From contig NZ_QEHR01000002.1 in the NCBI RefSeq assembly GCF_003095375.1, forward strand, positions 248,001 through 312,000: 64,000 nucleotides of DNA, written 5' to 3'. This DNA comes from Marixanthomonas spongiae. Its GTDB lineage: Bacteria > Bacteroidota > Bacteroidia > Flavobacteriales > Flavobacteriaceae. Below are positions 26,073-35,091 of the stretch, one piece after another (within the stretch, counting starts at the first letter, position 1; each line of letters starts with the position of its first letter). Under the pieces are notes generated by a model. The model made no database searches. It was not told the origin of the DNA and was given only the letters and a program-made list of their open reading frames with translations. Made by a program: the position numbers and the translations under genes.

Positions 26073-26825
26073 ATGAGAAAAAAAATAGTAGCAGGAAACT
26101 GGAAAATGAACAACGATATGGCCGAGACGGAGATGTTTTTGGTCCAATTGAAAAAGCAGGTCATCCCCGAGGAGGTCACCCTAATGATCGCCCCGGCCTT
26201 TACCAATTTAAACCACGCGTTTCAGTCGGTGCGGGAGCATCCGGTAACGGTGGTGGCCCAGAATATGCACCAAAGCGACAAAGGGGCCTTTACGGGCGAA
26301 GTTTCCGCAGCCATGCTTAAAAGCGTGGGAGTAGAGACCGTGATTTTAGGGCATAGCGAACGGCGTTCCATTTTTAAGGAGGACAACGAGCTCTTGGCCG
26401 AAAAGGTCAATACCGCCTTGGTGAACAACATGACCGTGATCTTTTGCATTGGAGAAGAATTGAGCCAACGCGAAACCGATGACCATTTCAATGTCATTGC
26501 TGAGCAACTGGAAGAGGGGCTGTTCCACCTTTCCGAAGCGCAATGGAATAATATCATTATCGCCTACGAACCCGTTTGGGCCATTGGTACGGGCGAAACG
26601 GCAAGCCCCGAACAAGCACAGGAAATGCACGCCTTTATCAGAAAAACCATTGCCGATGCCTATTCAAATAGTACGGCCAAAAACGTGTCCATCTTGTACG
26701 GCGGAAGTGTAAAACCGGACAATGCCAAGGAACTATTTGGCCAAGAAGATGTGGACGGCGGCCTGGTTGGCGGGGCTTCCCTGAAGGTGGATAGCTTTAT
26801 GGAGATTGCAAATTCCCTTCAGTAG
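26073..26825 (+). CDS. tpiA: Triosephosphate isomerase
   Basis: 250 residues, standard length. NWKMN carries the catalytic Lys, GHSERR the electrophilic His, AYEPVWAIGTG the catalytic Glu and loop 6, and YGGSVKPDNAKEL the phosphate-binding end. It interconverts dihydroxyacetone phosphate and glyceraldehyde-3-phosphate in glycolysis. The leader is almost entirely the CATCTAA heptamer array, with no evident Shine-Dalgarno sequence, so array length could influence expression. A MITE copy lies downstream. Confidence 0.97.
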   Translation: MRKKIVAGNWKMNNDMAETEMFLVQLKKQVIPEEVTLMIAPAFTNLNHAFQSVREHPVTVVAQNMHQSDKGAFTGEVSAAMLKSVGVETVILGHSERRSIFKEDNELLAEKVNTALVNNMTVIFCIGEELSQRETDDHFNVIAEQLEEGLFHLSEAQWNNIIIAYEPVWAIGTGETASPEQAQEMHAFIRKTIADAYSNSTAKNVSILYGGSVKPDNAKELFGQEDVDGGLVGGASLKVDSFMEIANSLQ

Positions 26826-26891
26826 CAGTAGGCAGTAGCAGTATACAGTCATAAGCCGTATTTTAATTATTAATAAACCAATATTTTTATT

Positions 26892-27351
26892 TACTAGTGT
26901 CCGGTTAAATTAATTAAAACGAATGATACGCCAATAATAGCAAAGGGTTTGAGAGATTTTATAGTATGATACCTTGCTTTAAAGGTTTTATTATTTAATG
27001 GCCTAAGCGAAGTTCTTGCATACGACGAGGAAGAATGACGAGAGTAATGCACAAAAAATGATGTGAGTGGAGGGTTAAGCAAACTAGCGCCAGCCGCAAA
27101 AAATTGAATAGACAATAGCAAAACTTTGAGCTTTAAAAATTTATAAAAACCAGCGAATACCTTTAGTTTGCGCCGTAACGAGGGAAATTTTTAGCAAAGT
27201 TCGGTTAAGCCTAGACTTTTCTTGCATACGACGAGGAGGCACGACGAGAGTAATGCACACTTTTTTTGTCAATGAAAAAAATGAACAAAGAAATTTTATT
27301 GAAAATAACTGTTGTTAATTTTAAGGACAATTTTTTAATCGGACATTACTG
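26892..27351. mobile_element. MITE-like element, copy 2 (460 bp, 9-bp TSD)
   Basis: Second copy of the element at 22338-22801, same orientation, differing by roughly 15 substitutions and a few short gaps by eye. It is flanked by a perfect 9-bp duplication ATTTTTATT (26883-26891 and 27352-27360). The target sequence differs from that of copy 1, which confirms independent insertion. It lies between tpiA and prmA; its right end is 24 bases before the prmA ATG. Confidence 0.88.
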
Positions 27352-27374
27352 ATTTTTATTTATTAAATTATCAC

Positions 27375-28211
27375 ATGCTAAATAGCTATTTAGAGTTTGC
27401 TTTTACCGTTACGCCGGTACAACCGGGGACGGATATTTTGATCGCGCAGCTGGGGGAGGCCGGGTTTGAGAGTTTTGTGGAGACCGAAACGGGGGTGCTG
27501 GCCTATATTCAAAAAGGGGAGTGGCAGGAACCTATATTGGATGCGGTGGGCATTCTGTCTTCCGATTTGTTTGCGATTGACTATACCAAAAAAGAAATTG
27601 CCCAGACCAACTGGAACGCCGAGTGGGAAAACAACTTTACGCCCATTGCCGTAGGCGATACCTGTGTGGTGCGGGCGCCTTTTCATAAAGCCCATGGCGT
27701 GCCTTACGAGATTGTTATCGAGCCCAAAATGTCGTTTGGTACCGGCCATCATGAAACCACCTTTATGATGTTGCAGTTTATTTTGGAAAACGACTGGGAC
27801 GGTAAAACCGTGCTCGATATGGGCTGTGGCACGGCCGTGCTGGCTATTTTGGCCGAGAAACGGGGCGCTGCCCAACTGGATGCCATTGATATTGATACCT
27901 GGTGTGTAGAGAACTCCCAAGAAAATGTGGAACGCAATGGATGTAGCCATATCTCGGTGGCCCTGGGCGATGCGGGCAACTTACCTGCCCAACCTACGTA
28001 TGACACTATTATCGCCAACATTAACCGCAACATCTTGCTGGACGATATGGCCACCTATCACCGTTGCCTGAAGCCAAAGGGAGAACTCTATTTAAGCGGA
28101 TTTTATAAAGAAGACCTGCCACTTATACAGGATTGTTGTACTAAATTGGGGCTTACCTTCGTTGAAAATAAAGAACGCCACCGTTGGATTGCCGCAAAAT
28201 TTGTAAATTAG
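27375..28211 (+). CDS. prmA: Ribosomal protein L11 methyltransferase
   Basis: 278 residues. N-terminal substrate-recognition domain (SYLEFAFTVTPVQPGTDILIAQ), then the SAM-binding Rossmann fold with SFGTGHHETT, VLDMGCGTAVLAILAEKRG and IIANINRNILL. It trimethylates amino groups of L11. The start (MLNSYLEF) matches the family N-terminus. The MITE copy ends just upstream, so the native promoter may have been displaced or may lie within the element. Confidence 0.95.
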   Translation: MLNSYLEFAFTVTPVQPGTDILIAQLGEAGFESFVETETGVLAYIQKGEWQEPILDAVGILSSDLFAIDYTKKEIAQTNWNAEWENNFTPIAVGDTCVVRAPFHKAHGVPYEIVIEPKMSFGTGHHETTFMMLQFILENDWDGKTVLDMGCGTAVLAILAEKRGAAQLDAIDIDTWCVENSQENVERNGCSHISVALGDAGNLPAQPTYDTIIANINRNILLDDMATYHRCLKPKGELYLSGFYKEDLPLIQDCCTKLGLTFVENKERHRWIAAKFVN

Positions 28212-28490
28212 TAGGCTATAATGAGCATCAAAAGGATAAAATAAGTTATATCGGGAAGTATAAAAAATGGATGAGCAGCATTCGTATCCCGAAATAACAA
28301 CGGGAGGTATCGAAAACCCTAAGCCTGGGTTTTAACTGGGTTTATCCTGAGTTTGCCGAAGGTTTTTTCATCCCTGCCTCGCCGGCAGGCAGGAATGGTA
28401 AAAGGGAACAGGTTAATATTTAAGGTATAATTGATTTAAAGCAACCCTAAACTTCTTATTTTGAGTATCTTGAAGCGTTTATTAATTTCG
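28212..28490. other. Intergenic region with palindromes
   Basis: No gene. It contains a CCTGAGTTTGCCGAAGG palindrome core (around 28347) and a GC-rich hairpin CCTGCC...GGCAGG (around 28373-28392), both extragenic repeats of the kind frequent in Flavobacteriaceae. The heptamer array follows. Confidence 0.6.
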
Positions 28491-28602
28491 TCCTATGTCC
28501 TATGTCCTATGTCCTATGTCTCAAATCTCAAGTCTCAAGTCTAAAATCTAAAATCTCAAATCTCAAATCTCAAGTCTCAAATCTCAAATCTCAAGTCTAA
28601 AA
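28491..28602. repeat. TCCTATG/TCTCAAR heptamer array (16 units)
   Basis: Four TCCTATG units followed by twelve TCTCAAA, TCTCAAG or TCTAAAA units, ending 9 bases before the clpS start codon. Confidence 0.93.
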
Positions 28603-28611
28603 TAACATAGT

Positions 28612-28887
28612 ATGAGTACCCAAGAAAAACAATTAGAAGACGTTCTACTCGCTGAGGACGAAGCCAAAGAAAACCAGATCGTGCTGTTTAACGATGAGGT
28701 GAACACCTTCGATCACGTAATCAATATGCTTATCGCGGCCTGCGACCACACGCCGGAACAGGCCGAGCAATGCTCTATTATTGTGCACTACAAAGGCAAA
28801 TGCACCGTGAAATCGGGTTCGTATGCCGATTTGGAGCCCCGTTGCACCAAACTGTTGGAAGCTGGGCTGAGTGCGGAGATTCAGTAG
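28612..28887 (+). CDS. clpS: ATP-dependent Clp protease adaptor ClpS
   Basis: 91 residues, full length for ClpS. The core IVLFNDEVNTFDHVINMLIAACDHTPEQAEQ with the conserved N-degron-binding Asn-Asp and the C-terminal SIIVHYKGKCTVKSG strand are present. ClpS delivers N-end-rule substrates to ClpA or ClpC with ClpP. The heptamer array abuts its start. It is the last typical host gene before the AT-rich defence island. Confidence 0.95.
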   Translation: MSTQEKQLEDVLLAEDEAKENQIVLFNDEVNTFDHVINMLIAACDHTPEQAEQCSIIVHYKGKCTVKSGSYADLEPRCTKLLEAGLSAEIQ

Positions 28888-29031
28888 TTGTTGCTTTTTT
28901 GATGCTTTTGATTTTAATAATCCGCTATCACAACTCAGTGTTTTTTTTTAAGGATTTATTAAACTTTGTTATATTAGCGAATTACTTCCGCTATTTTTTA
29001 TAAACTTCTTTTTTAATGTTTTTAATAGAGC

Positions 29032-31236
29032 ATGAGATTTAAAGTCATCGACTTCCCAAGTACTTACTCCTATAGTTCAGATTCTAAATATATTCCCTTA
29101 GAATTTTATAATGAGGTTTTTCCTGTTTCCAAAACTGTAGACATGTTTTTAGGTTATTTTAATTCCTATACTTTTAGTGTACTTTCTGAATCTTTTGCCG
29201 AATTTATATATTACGGAGGAAATATTAGAATTATCACTAATCATTATTATACCTCAGATGATTTTAATAATTTGATTAGAGAAGAAGAGAATACTGAAAA
29301 TTATAATAAGGTAGAAAATATTGTTACAGACTTGCTAAAATTAAAAAATGCATTGGATACTAGAGGCCAGTTATTTTTTGATTGTCTGAAATATTTAAAA
29401 AAACAAAAACGATTAAAATTACAACCAGTATTTTTCGGAAAACAAGATATGGCTCACCATAAGAAAATGATATTTTATGATGGAGAAATGAGTATTTTAA
29501 CGCAGGGTAGCATGAATTTTACCCCAGCAGGAATCGCAAAAAATGGTGAAAGTTTTCAAATAGAAGTACCCTGGAATGGTGAAGTTAGCCGTGAACGTAT
29601 TAAAAAGGAAAAAGAACACTTTGAAAAAGTTTTTAATCAAGAACACAAAGGGTATCGTTATTTAAAAAGTGATGATTTAGAGGCTGTTATTGACAAAATA
29701 GGAAATGAGAAAGAATTAAAAGATCTACTTATCGATACAATTGATATGGATGCAGAGAATAATGAATACATAAGCCGCGTAAAAAAACTCAAAGAGAAAC
29801 GAAAAAAAAAGTTTGAGGAAATCATTGATAAAATTGAGAATGAACCGAATTTTCCATTTCCTCAAGGTCCTAGAGATTATCAACAAGAAGCTTATGAACG
29901 ATGGTACGAAAATGATTTTTCTGGTGTTTTTGCAATGGCTACAGGTACAGGGAAGACAATTACCTCTTTAAATTGCTTACTTCAAGGGTATAAACAAGAA
30001 AAAAAGTATAATGCTATTATATTAGTACCTTCAATTGCACTTTTAAACCAATGGGAAGAAGAAGTTGGAGAATTTAATTTTCAAAATATATTAAAAGTAG
30101 GAGGTGGAAATAATTGGGAGAAAGACTTAGCGAATTATGTCAGTAATTATTCATGGGGGATTAAGAAAGACTTAATTATTATTTCGACTTACGGAAGTTT
30201 TGTGACCGATAGGTTTCAAAAATATTTCAATAAAGTACAAGAGAATTTCCTTCTTATTGCAGATGAAGCACATAATATGGGTGCAAGTCAAATTAAAAAA
30301 CGATTACCTACTGTTAAAGTAAATAGTAAAATTGGATTATCAGCAACTCCTAAGCGTATTTATGACCCAGAAGGAACTGATGCAATAGATGCCTTTTTCA
30401 ATGATTCACCTCCTTATATTTATTCGTTTTCAATGGAGCGAGCGCTAAAGGAAGAACGTCTAACAGAATACAAATATTTTCCAAAAATTGTAGAGCTTCA
30501 AGATGAAGAGTTAGAGAGATACATTGAATTATCTAAAAAACTACTTAGATATTTTGATTTTGATAAAGGTGTGTTTAAAAAAGATCCTATAGTAGAGAAA
30601 CTTCTTTTAATTAGGAAAAACATTATTCACAAAGCACATAATAAAATTAATTGTTTTAAAAACATTATTTCTGATTTAGAGAAACAAGAAAAACTAAAAT
30701 ATGTTTTCACTTATGTTCCTGAAGGTTATGTGTATGACGATCAAGGAGATGGTGAAAGAATGCTAAATCACTTTATGAAAGCTGCTATAGGTATAAAACC
30801 AGGTTTAAAGATTAATTCTTACACGGCTGAAGATGATGATTTAAAAGGAATACTAACTGGTTTTTCTGAAGGTAAAATTGAGATGCTCTTTGCAATGAAA
30901 ATGTTAGACGAAGGAGTTGACGTTCCAAGAGCTGAAGTGGGTGTTTTCTGTTCAAGTACGGGTAATCCTAGACAATTTATTCAACGCCGTGGACGATTAC
31001 TGCGAAAGCACGATGAAAAATCCTTTGCAACAATTTATGATATGGTTGTAGTGCCGTCTATGAATGCAAATAATACTAATACATTTAGGATGGAAAAAAG
31101 TCAAGTAAAAGCCGAACTTAGAAGAGTAGCTTATTTTTCGAGCTTATCCATGAATTTTTACGATACACGAGATGAGTTGCAATCGTTGTGTTCAAAATAC
31201 GAATTAAATATAGATGAAATAATAGATGAATTATGA
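29032..31236 (+). CDS. PLD-DEAH superfamily 2 helicase, candidate phosphorothioate-linked restriction protein
   Basis: 734 residues. The N-terminal ~200 residues resemble a phospholipase D-type nuclease domain: HHKKMIFYDG followed by LTQGSMNFTPAGI is an HxK...N half-motif. An SF2 helicase core follows: Walker A ATGTGKT (about residue 303), DEAH box IADEAHNMG (about 410), SATPKR, and motif VI QFIQRRGRLLRKH (about 648). Helicases of this kind next to dnd genes are annotated as phosphorothioation-system restriction enzymes (TIGR04095 is the model I would test). It is first in a coupled operon; the next ATG overlaps its stop (ATGA). Restriction is inferred from context. Confidence 0.82.
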   Translation: MRFKVIDFPSTYSYSSDSKYIPLEFYNEVFPVSKTVDMFLGYFNSYTFSVLSESFAEFIYYGGNIRIITNHYYTSDDFNNLIREEENTENYNKVENIVTDLLKLKNALDTRGQLFFDCLKYLKKQKRLKLQPVFFGKQDMAHHKKMIFYDGEMSILTQGSMNFTPAGIAKNGESFQIEVPWNGEVSRERIKKEKEHFEKVFNQEHKGYRYLKSDDLEAVIDKIGNEKELKDLLIDTIDMDAENNEYISRVKKLKEKRKKKFEEIIDKIENEPNFPFPQGPRDYQQEAYERWYENDFSGVFAMATGTGKTITSLNCLLQGYKQEKKYNAIILVPSIALLNQWEEEVGEFNFQNILKVGGGNNWEKDLANYVSNYSWGIKKDLIIISTYGSFVTDRFQKYFNKVQENFLLIADEAHNMGASQIKKRLPTVKVNSKIGLSATPKRIYDPEGTDAIDAFFNDSPPYIYSFSMERALKEERLTEYKYFPKIVELQDEELERYIELSKKLLRYFDFDKGVFKKDPIVEKLLLIRKNIIHKAHNKINCFKNIISDLEKQEKLKYVFTYVPEGYVYDDQGDGERMLNHFMKAAIGIKPGLKINSYTAEDDDLKGILTGFSEGKIEMLFAMKMLDEGVDVPRAEVGVFCSSTGNPRQFIQRRGRLLRKHDEKSFATIYDMVVVPSMNANNTNTFRMEKSQVKAELRRVAYFSSLSMNFYDTRDELQSLCSKYELNIDEIIDEL

Positions 31237-31448
31237 GTAAAAGAGATGAAATATTAAGAGAAATACTTTCAGAGCCTGATATATTGTCAAAATATAATTT
31301 GAAGGCTTCAGAGGTTGAAAAATTAACAACAAATCCTCCATATTTTAATAATGCGGTAGAGATTTTAGCAACGGTTATCAATGAAAATGATAATAATAGA
31401 ACATCAAGACAAATATATCCTATATTAAAAAACATTCATAAGATATAG
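31233..31448 (+). CDS. Small protein of the helicase operon (71 aa)
   Basis: A 71-residue acidic-then-polar helical protein (MSKRDEILREILSEPDILSK at the start). It overlaps the helicase gene by ATGA and ends two bases before the ATPase gene, so it is clearly coupled in the operon. I recognise no family. Its size and position between an ATPase and a helicase would fit an adaptor or a small DNA-binding subunit, but nothing in the sequence proves this. Confidence 0.7.
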   Translation: MSKRDEILREILSEPDILSKYNLKASEVEKLTTNPPYFNNAVEILATVINENDNNRTSRQIYPILKNIHKI

Positions 31449-31450
31449 TT

Positions 31451-33646
31451 ATGGCTTCAATTTTAAATAAAATAGCTTTCAAGAATTTCTTTAATTATTA
31501 TGGTGATTATGAAGAGAATACATACGACTTAGAGGAGGGGGTAAATATTATCGTCGCTGATAATGGTGCGGGGAAATCTAAGTTTTTTAATGCGTTCTTA
31601 TGGTTGTTCTATGATCAGATTCTCGATTCTGATACTAAGCAAAGGGTAAATGTCAGAAATTCTGGAGTCAAAATATTATCAGATAAAGCTAAAAACGAAA
31701 CCGTTATTAATGACAGGGTGGAATGTGGTGTTATGTTAGAATATACCCGTGGAACACGTTATAAGTATCAAATTATAAAATCTTTTTCCGCAACTAAAAT
31801 CAATGATTCAATAAGTGATGAAAGAAGTTGGCAGTTTTTAATTAATGATGTAGAAGTCAATAAAACTGAATTGGTTTTACATAAATATAAACCAGTATAT
31901 GATGAATCTGAGAAACGACAAATAATTGATCATCTTATTATGCCTGCTTTCAGAAAATATTCTTTCCTTCAAGGTGAAGAAGTTGATGATATTATAGACT
32001 TTGGAAAAAGAGAAAGCATTGAAGAGGCTGTAGAAAATTTAACGGATATTAAAAAGTACGAAAAGATTCATGATTTACTATCAGAGTTTAAAGAGAAAGC
32101 ATTTAAAGATCTCCAGAAACAGCTAAAAGCCAATAATGCTGAGAATGAAAGGTTTGACGAAGCCGTTAAAGAAAAAGAAAATATTGAGGAACAACTTGAT
32201 CATGAGAACCAAAAATTAAAAGAATGGCAGGCTACCTACGATACAGCTGAAGAAGAAAAGAATGAATTAGATAAGCAATATGCCAGTGCTGAAAAGCGGA
32301 AAGAACTTGATGATAAATTAAAGCCTATTAGAAAAAAACTACGAGAAAAAAAAGAAGAGTTCGAAACATTTCTGGATCGAATAAATAATCGATTTTTTGA
32401 TGGTAATTTTGCCTGGATCGCAATGGGATTTGAGGATGAAGTTCAAAAATACCGTAATTTAAAGGAACAGTTTGTTGAAAGGCGATATGAAAAGAGAGCG
32501 CTTCAAAATGTTGAGGAGAATCCTAATGAATATTTTCATTTCTTACCAGAGAATTCACCAGATTCAGTTTCATTGCAGAATATGATAGATGATGAGCATT
32601 GCTATGTATGTAATAGAGAGGCAAAAAAAGGAACAGCTGAACATAATAACATTGTTAAATTAAAAAATCGTCCCAAGGATAAACAAACCGAAAAGCCATT
32701 TGTGAAAAATGATCTAAATAATTTTTTTGGTGATTTACAAATCAATGCACAACCATTTTACAACAAGTTTGATAGTATTAGAGATTCAGTTATTAAAACG
32801 AAGGAAAAAGAAGTTGAGCTTAAAGAAAGTATTGACAAACTCAAAAAACAAATTAAATCAATTGAGGATGATCGTAATTCTATAATGATTGCTGGGTATG
32901 ATGCAGAGCTTTCAGCTAAAGAAATAATTAGTAATTATAACGGAGCTATCAGGAGGAGAGAAAAAGCCAATGGTAAAATTAATGACATAATTATCCCAAA
33001 AATCAATACTTTCAAAAAGCAAATCAAAGCAATTGAACAAGAAATCAAAGACTTGAATAAGTCAAATAATATTCCAACTGGATATAATCAGAATTACGAA
33101 GTTCTCAATGATCTTGAAGAAGCTTCACAAAAAGCAAAAGACAGAGTGTTTGATGCTATGATTCAATTGTTAGAAAAACATGCAAACATTCACTTCAAAA
33201 ATTTAATTAAAAATAATGATTTAACTGGAGGTATTTTAAAATTTGAAAAGAATCCGAATGGCTCCATAAATTTCAATTATATTGATAGTAATGGAAATAC
33301 AGTTCATGGAAGTTCAGAAGGTTTCCAACGCATGAAAAAGTTTTCTGTTGTCATGGCAATCATTTCGGCTAATAATAGTGTGTATAATTATCCACTTTTA
33401 GCAGACGCTCCTATTTCAGCATTTGGTGAAGGCTTTACGGAAGGCTTTTTTGAAGCCATAAGTGATGTGTTTCCTCAAAGTATAGTATTAGTAAAAGAGC
33501 TTTACAAAAGAGAGGATGAAATGAAAATTAATGAGCTTGGTAAAAGACTACTTAAAGACGGAAAAGTAAAAACAATGTATGTTAACCATGTTCCGGAAAA
33601 TGCAGAGCAAATAGAGTTAGTAACCTCTCAAACAAAATTAAAATGA
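31451..33646 (+). CDS. Rad50/SMC-like AAA ATPase with zinc hook
   Basis: 731 residues. N-terminal Walker A ADNGAGKSKFFNAFLW (about residues 34-49), then long coiled coils (about 180-330 and 430-560) flanking a CYVC zinc-hook-like motif at about residue 384. The C-terminal head has a signature-like GSSEGFQRMKKFSVVMA and Walker B PLLADAPISAF. It is a DndD/Rad50-type ATPase but distinct from the DndD of the opposite operon. Such proteins bind or tether DNA ends. LmuB of Lamassu systems has the same layout, so a Lamassu-like role is an alternative. The stop overlaps the next ATG (ATGA). Confidence 0.85.
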   Translation: MASILNKIAFKNFFNYYGDYEENTYDLEEGVNIIVADNGAGKSKFFNAFLWLFYDQILDSDTKQRVNVRNSGVKILSDKAKNETVINDRVECGVMLEYTRGTRYKYQIIKSFSATKINDSISDERSWQFLINDVEVNKTELVLHKYKPVYDESEKRQIIDHLIMPAFRKYSFLQGEEVDDIIDFGKRESIEEAVENLTDIKKYEKIHDLLSEFKEKAFKDLQKQLKANNAENERFDEAVKEKENIEEQLDHENQKLKEWQATYDTAEEEKNELDKQYASAEKRKELDDKLKPIRKKLREKKEEFETFLDRINNRFFDGNFAWIAMGFEDEVQKYRNLKEQFVERRYEKRALQNVEENPNEYFHFLPENSPDSVSLQNMIDDEHCYVCNREAKKGTAEHNNIVKLKNRPKDKQTEKPFVKNDLNNFFGDLQINAQPFYNKFDSIRDSVIKTKEKEVELKESIDKLKKQIKSIEDDRNSIMIAGYDAELSAKEIISNYNGAIRRREKANGKINDIIIPKINTFKKQIKAIEQEIKDLNKSNNIPTGYNQNYEVLNDLEEASQKAKDRVFDAMIQLLEKHANIHFKNLIKNNDLTGGILKFEKNPNGSINFNYIDSNGNTVHGSSEGFQRMKKFSVVMAIISANNSVYNYPLLADAPISAFGEGFTEGFFEAISDVFPQSIVLVKELYKREDEMKINELGKRLLKDGKVKTMYVNHVPENAEQIELVTSQTKLK

Positions 33647-34122
33647 ACGCACAAGAATTTAAAAGTTTAATATTATCCAAAAGACCACGTTACGCAAAAA
33701 GTCGTATTCCAGTAATGGAGGCTTTTGCCAATAAGGGTCAGTCAAAATCAGAGTACAGCCAATTTGGACCTTTATATGAATTATATATATACGGTTTTCG
33801 ACTAGGCTTGAAAAAGGGATTAAAGCTGTCTCTACCTCCACGAAATTTGACACAAGACTTTTTGGAAATTGGAAAATGGAAAAGAGATTCTAGTCTAGTT
33901 GATTTTTTGTTGATGATTATTTTTAGTCATGCTGATGAAATTGGCTTTGATTGGAATGACTTGGAAGATATGGAAGATAAAGAGATAAATCAAGTGGTTA
34001 GTAATATTATTGAGTTTATTGAAAGCTACGCCAATGGCGGTTTACAATATCTTCAAGAAGAATGGGAAAATGATAACTTGATTAATTCGAGTTATTTGTT
34101 TGTGGATTTGATGAATGAATAA
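33643..34122 (+). CDS. Dnd-associated protein 4-like small protein
   Basis: 159 residues. The central YGFRLGLKKG, then DFLLMIIFSHADEIGF, and the C-terminal FIESYANGGLQYLQEEW agree with my memory of the Dnd-system-associated protein 4 family (TIGR04062), notably the conserved YANGGL ending. No catalytic motif is seen. The gene is last in the helicase-ATPase operon, coupled by ATGA overlap, and ends 12 bases from the 3' end of the converging dnd operon. The family link, if confirmed, ties the whole plus-strand operon to phosphorothioation. Confidence 0.7.
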   Translation: MNAQEFKSLILSKRPRYAKSRIPVMEAFANKGQSKSEYSQFGPLYELYIYGFRLGLKKGLKLSLPPRNLTQDFLEIGKWKRDSSLVDFLLMIIFSHADEIGFDWNDLEDMEDKEINQVVSNIIEFIESYANGGLQYLQEEWENDNLINSSYLFVDLMNE

Positions 34123-34134
34123 TAAAGGGACTAT

Positions 34135-35091
34135 CTAATCAATATAATTTTCTTGATATGCAATCAGTCCATCTACCAATTCGGAAGCTTGGAAATCAGA
34201 GAAAACCATGCTTTTACAAGTTGTTACTATTCTTAACCTTTCGAAATACAGATAGTCGCTTATGAATTTATCAGAATTTTCAAATTTATTTTCTTGGTTT
34301 ATGTAACTAAAGGGTATAAAAAATAATTGAATCGGCAGTTTTTTGTAAAATATAAAATATTCCGTGAATCTATTAACTTCCGAAAGCTTTGATTCGAATT
34401 TTTTTTGGCAGGTACATTGTGCAATAAAGATCAATTTATTTTTATTAGAATCACCAAAATTTACCCATGAAAAAATATCACAACCTTTTTCTTTCGAATT
34501 ATACGGGCTAATTTCGTTTATTTCTTCCTCATTTAGTTTTAACCCTGCATCCTTTGCAAGGTCTTTTATTTTGGAAATTGTATTGCCCTTGTAGTCAGAG
34601 TTTTCTCCAAATTCTTTTACAACTGCATTCTTTGGTAAGAAATCTTTTAAAGTTATTGCAGATACTTTCTCAAACTCTCTTGTAAGAAGAGGTTGAACTG
34701 AGTCAAATATATTCAAGTTCGAGCAGGCTAGTAATAAAAGATAAAGCTTTGATGAATCATTAAACTCTGTTTTTAACTTCAATATTTCTGATTGATTTTT
34801 TTCAATATAGAATGGGTAATTATCAGAGTATAATATAGATCTCTGAATAGTCTTCTCAAAAATACTATTGACAAAATTTTCATCCTTATCTCTATTTTCG
34901 GCTTTATCGTAATCATCTGTTCCAAACAATCTATCTTGAAAATCTCCTCTTGTAACGCCATCGGAATTAGAAAAAAGAGACATAAGCTCTAAAAAATCAG
35001 CATAAGCAGTTAAGTCGTATTTTTTGTAGTCTGGTTTATCAATATCCTTATAGTTGGAGTATACATCATTAACTTTATCTTTAAAACTCAT
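34135..35091 (-). CDS. Hypothetical protein of dnd operon, possible PD-(D/E)XK-like fold
   Basis: 318 residues from the ATG at 35091 (MSFKDKVND); a TTG five codons upstream is a poorer start. The start overlaps the end of the ParB-like gene by 11 bases. The N-terminal two thirds are helical. From about residue 160, FGENSDYKGNTISKI, then KGCDIFSWVNF and KLIFIAQCTCQKKFESKL, recall a family of defence-linked proteins with G-D-x-x-x-W ... QCA-G-x-x-W-x-x-K motifs, likely a degenerate PD-(D/E)XK nuclease or DNA-binding fold. Asp205 and the QCTCQ strand would form the core. This is a weak, motif-level inference. Confidence 0.65.
   Translation of the reverse strand: MSFKDKVNDVYSNYKDIDKPDYKKYDLTAYADFLELMSLFSNSDGVTRGDFQDRLFGTDDYDKAENRDKDENFVNSIFEKTIQRSILYSDNYPFYIEKNQSEILKLKTEFNDSSKLYLLLLACSNLNIFDSVQPLLTREFEKVSAITLKDFLPKNAVVKEFGENSDYKGNTISKIKDLAKDAGLKLNEEEINEISPYNSKEKGCDIFSWVNFGDSNKNKLIFIAQCTCQKKFESKLSEVNRFTEYFIFYKKLPIQLFFIPFSYINQENKFENSDKFISDYLYFERLRIVTTCKSMVFSDFQASELVDGLIAYQENYID

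Noticed and set aside
26894-27121. 75-codon minus-strand frame inside the second MITE copy
   Set aside because: Not preserved as an equivalent frame in copy 1, no family resemblance and no ribosome-binding site; treated as chance.
29032-34122. Calling the plus-strand operon Lamassu, DISARM or Hachiman
   Set aside because: SMC layout recalls Lamassu and the helicase recalls others, but gene set and order do not match any of them, while the last gene resembles a Dnd-associated family.
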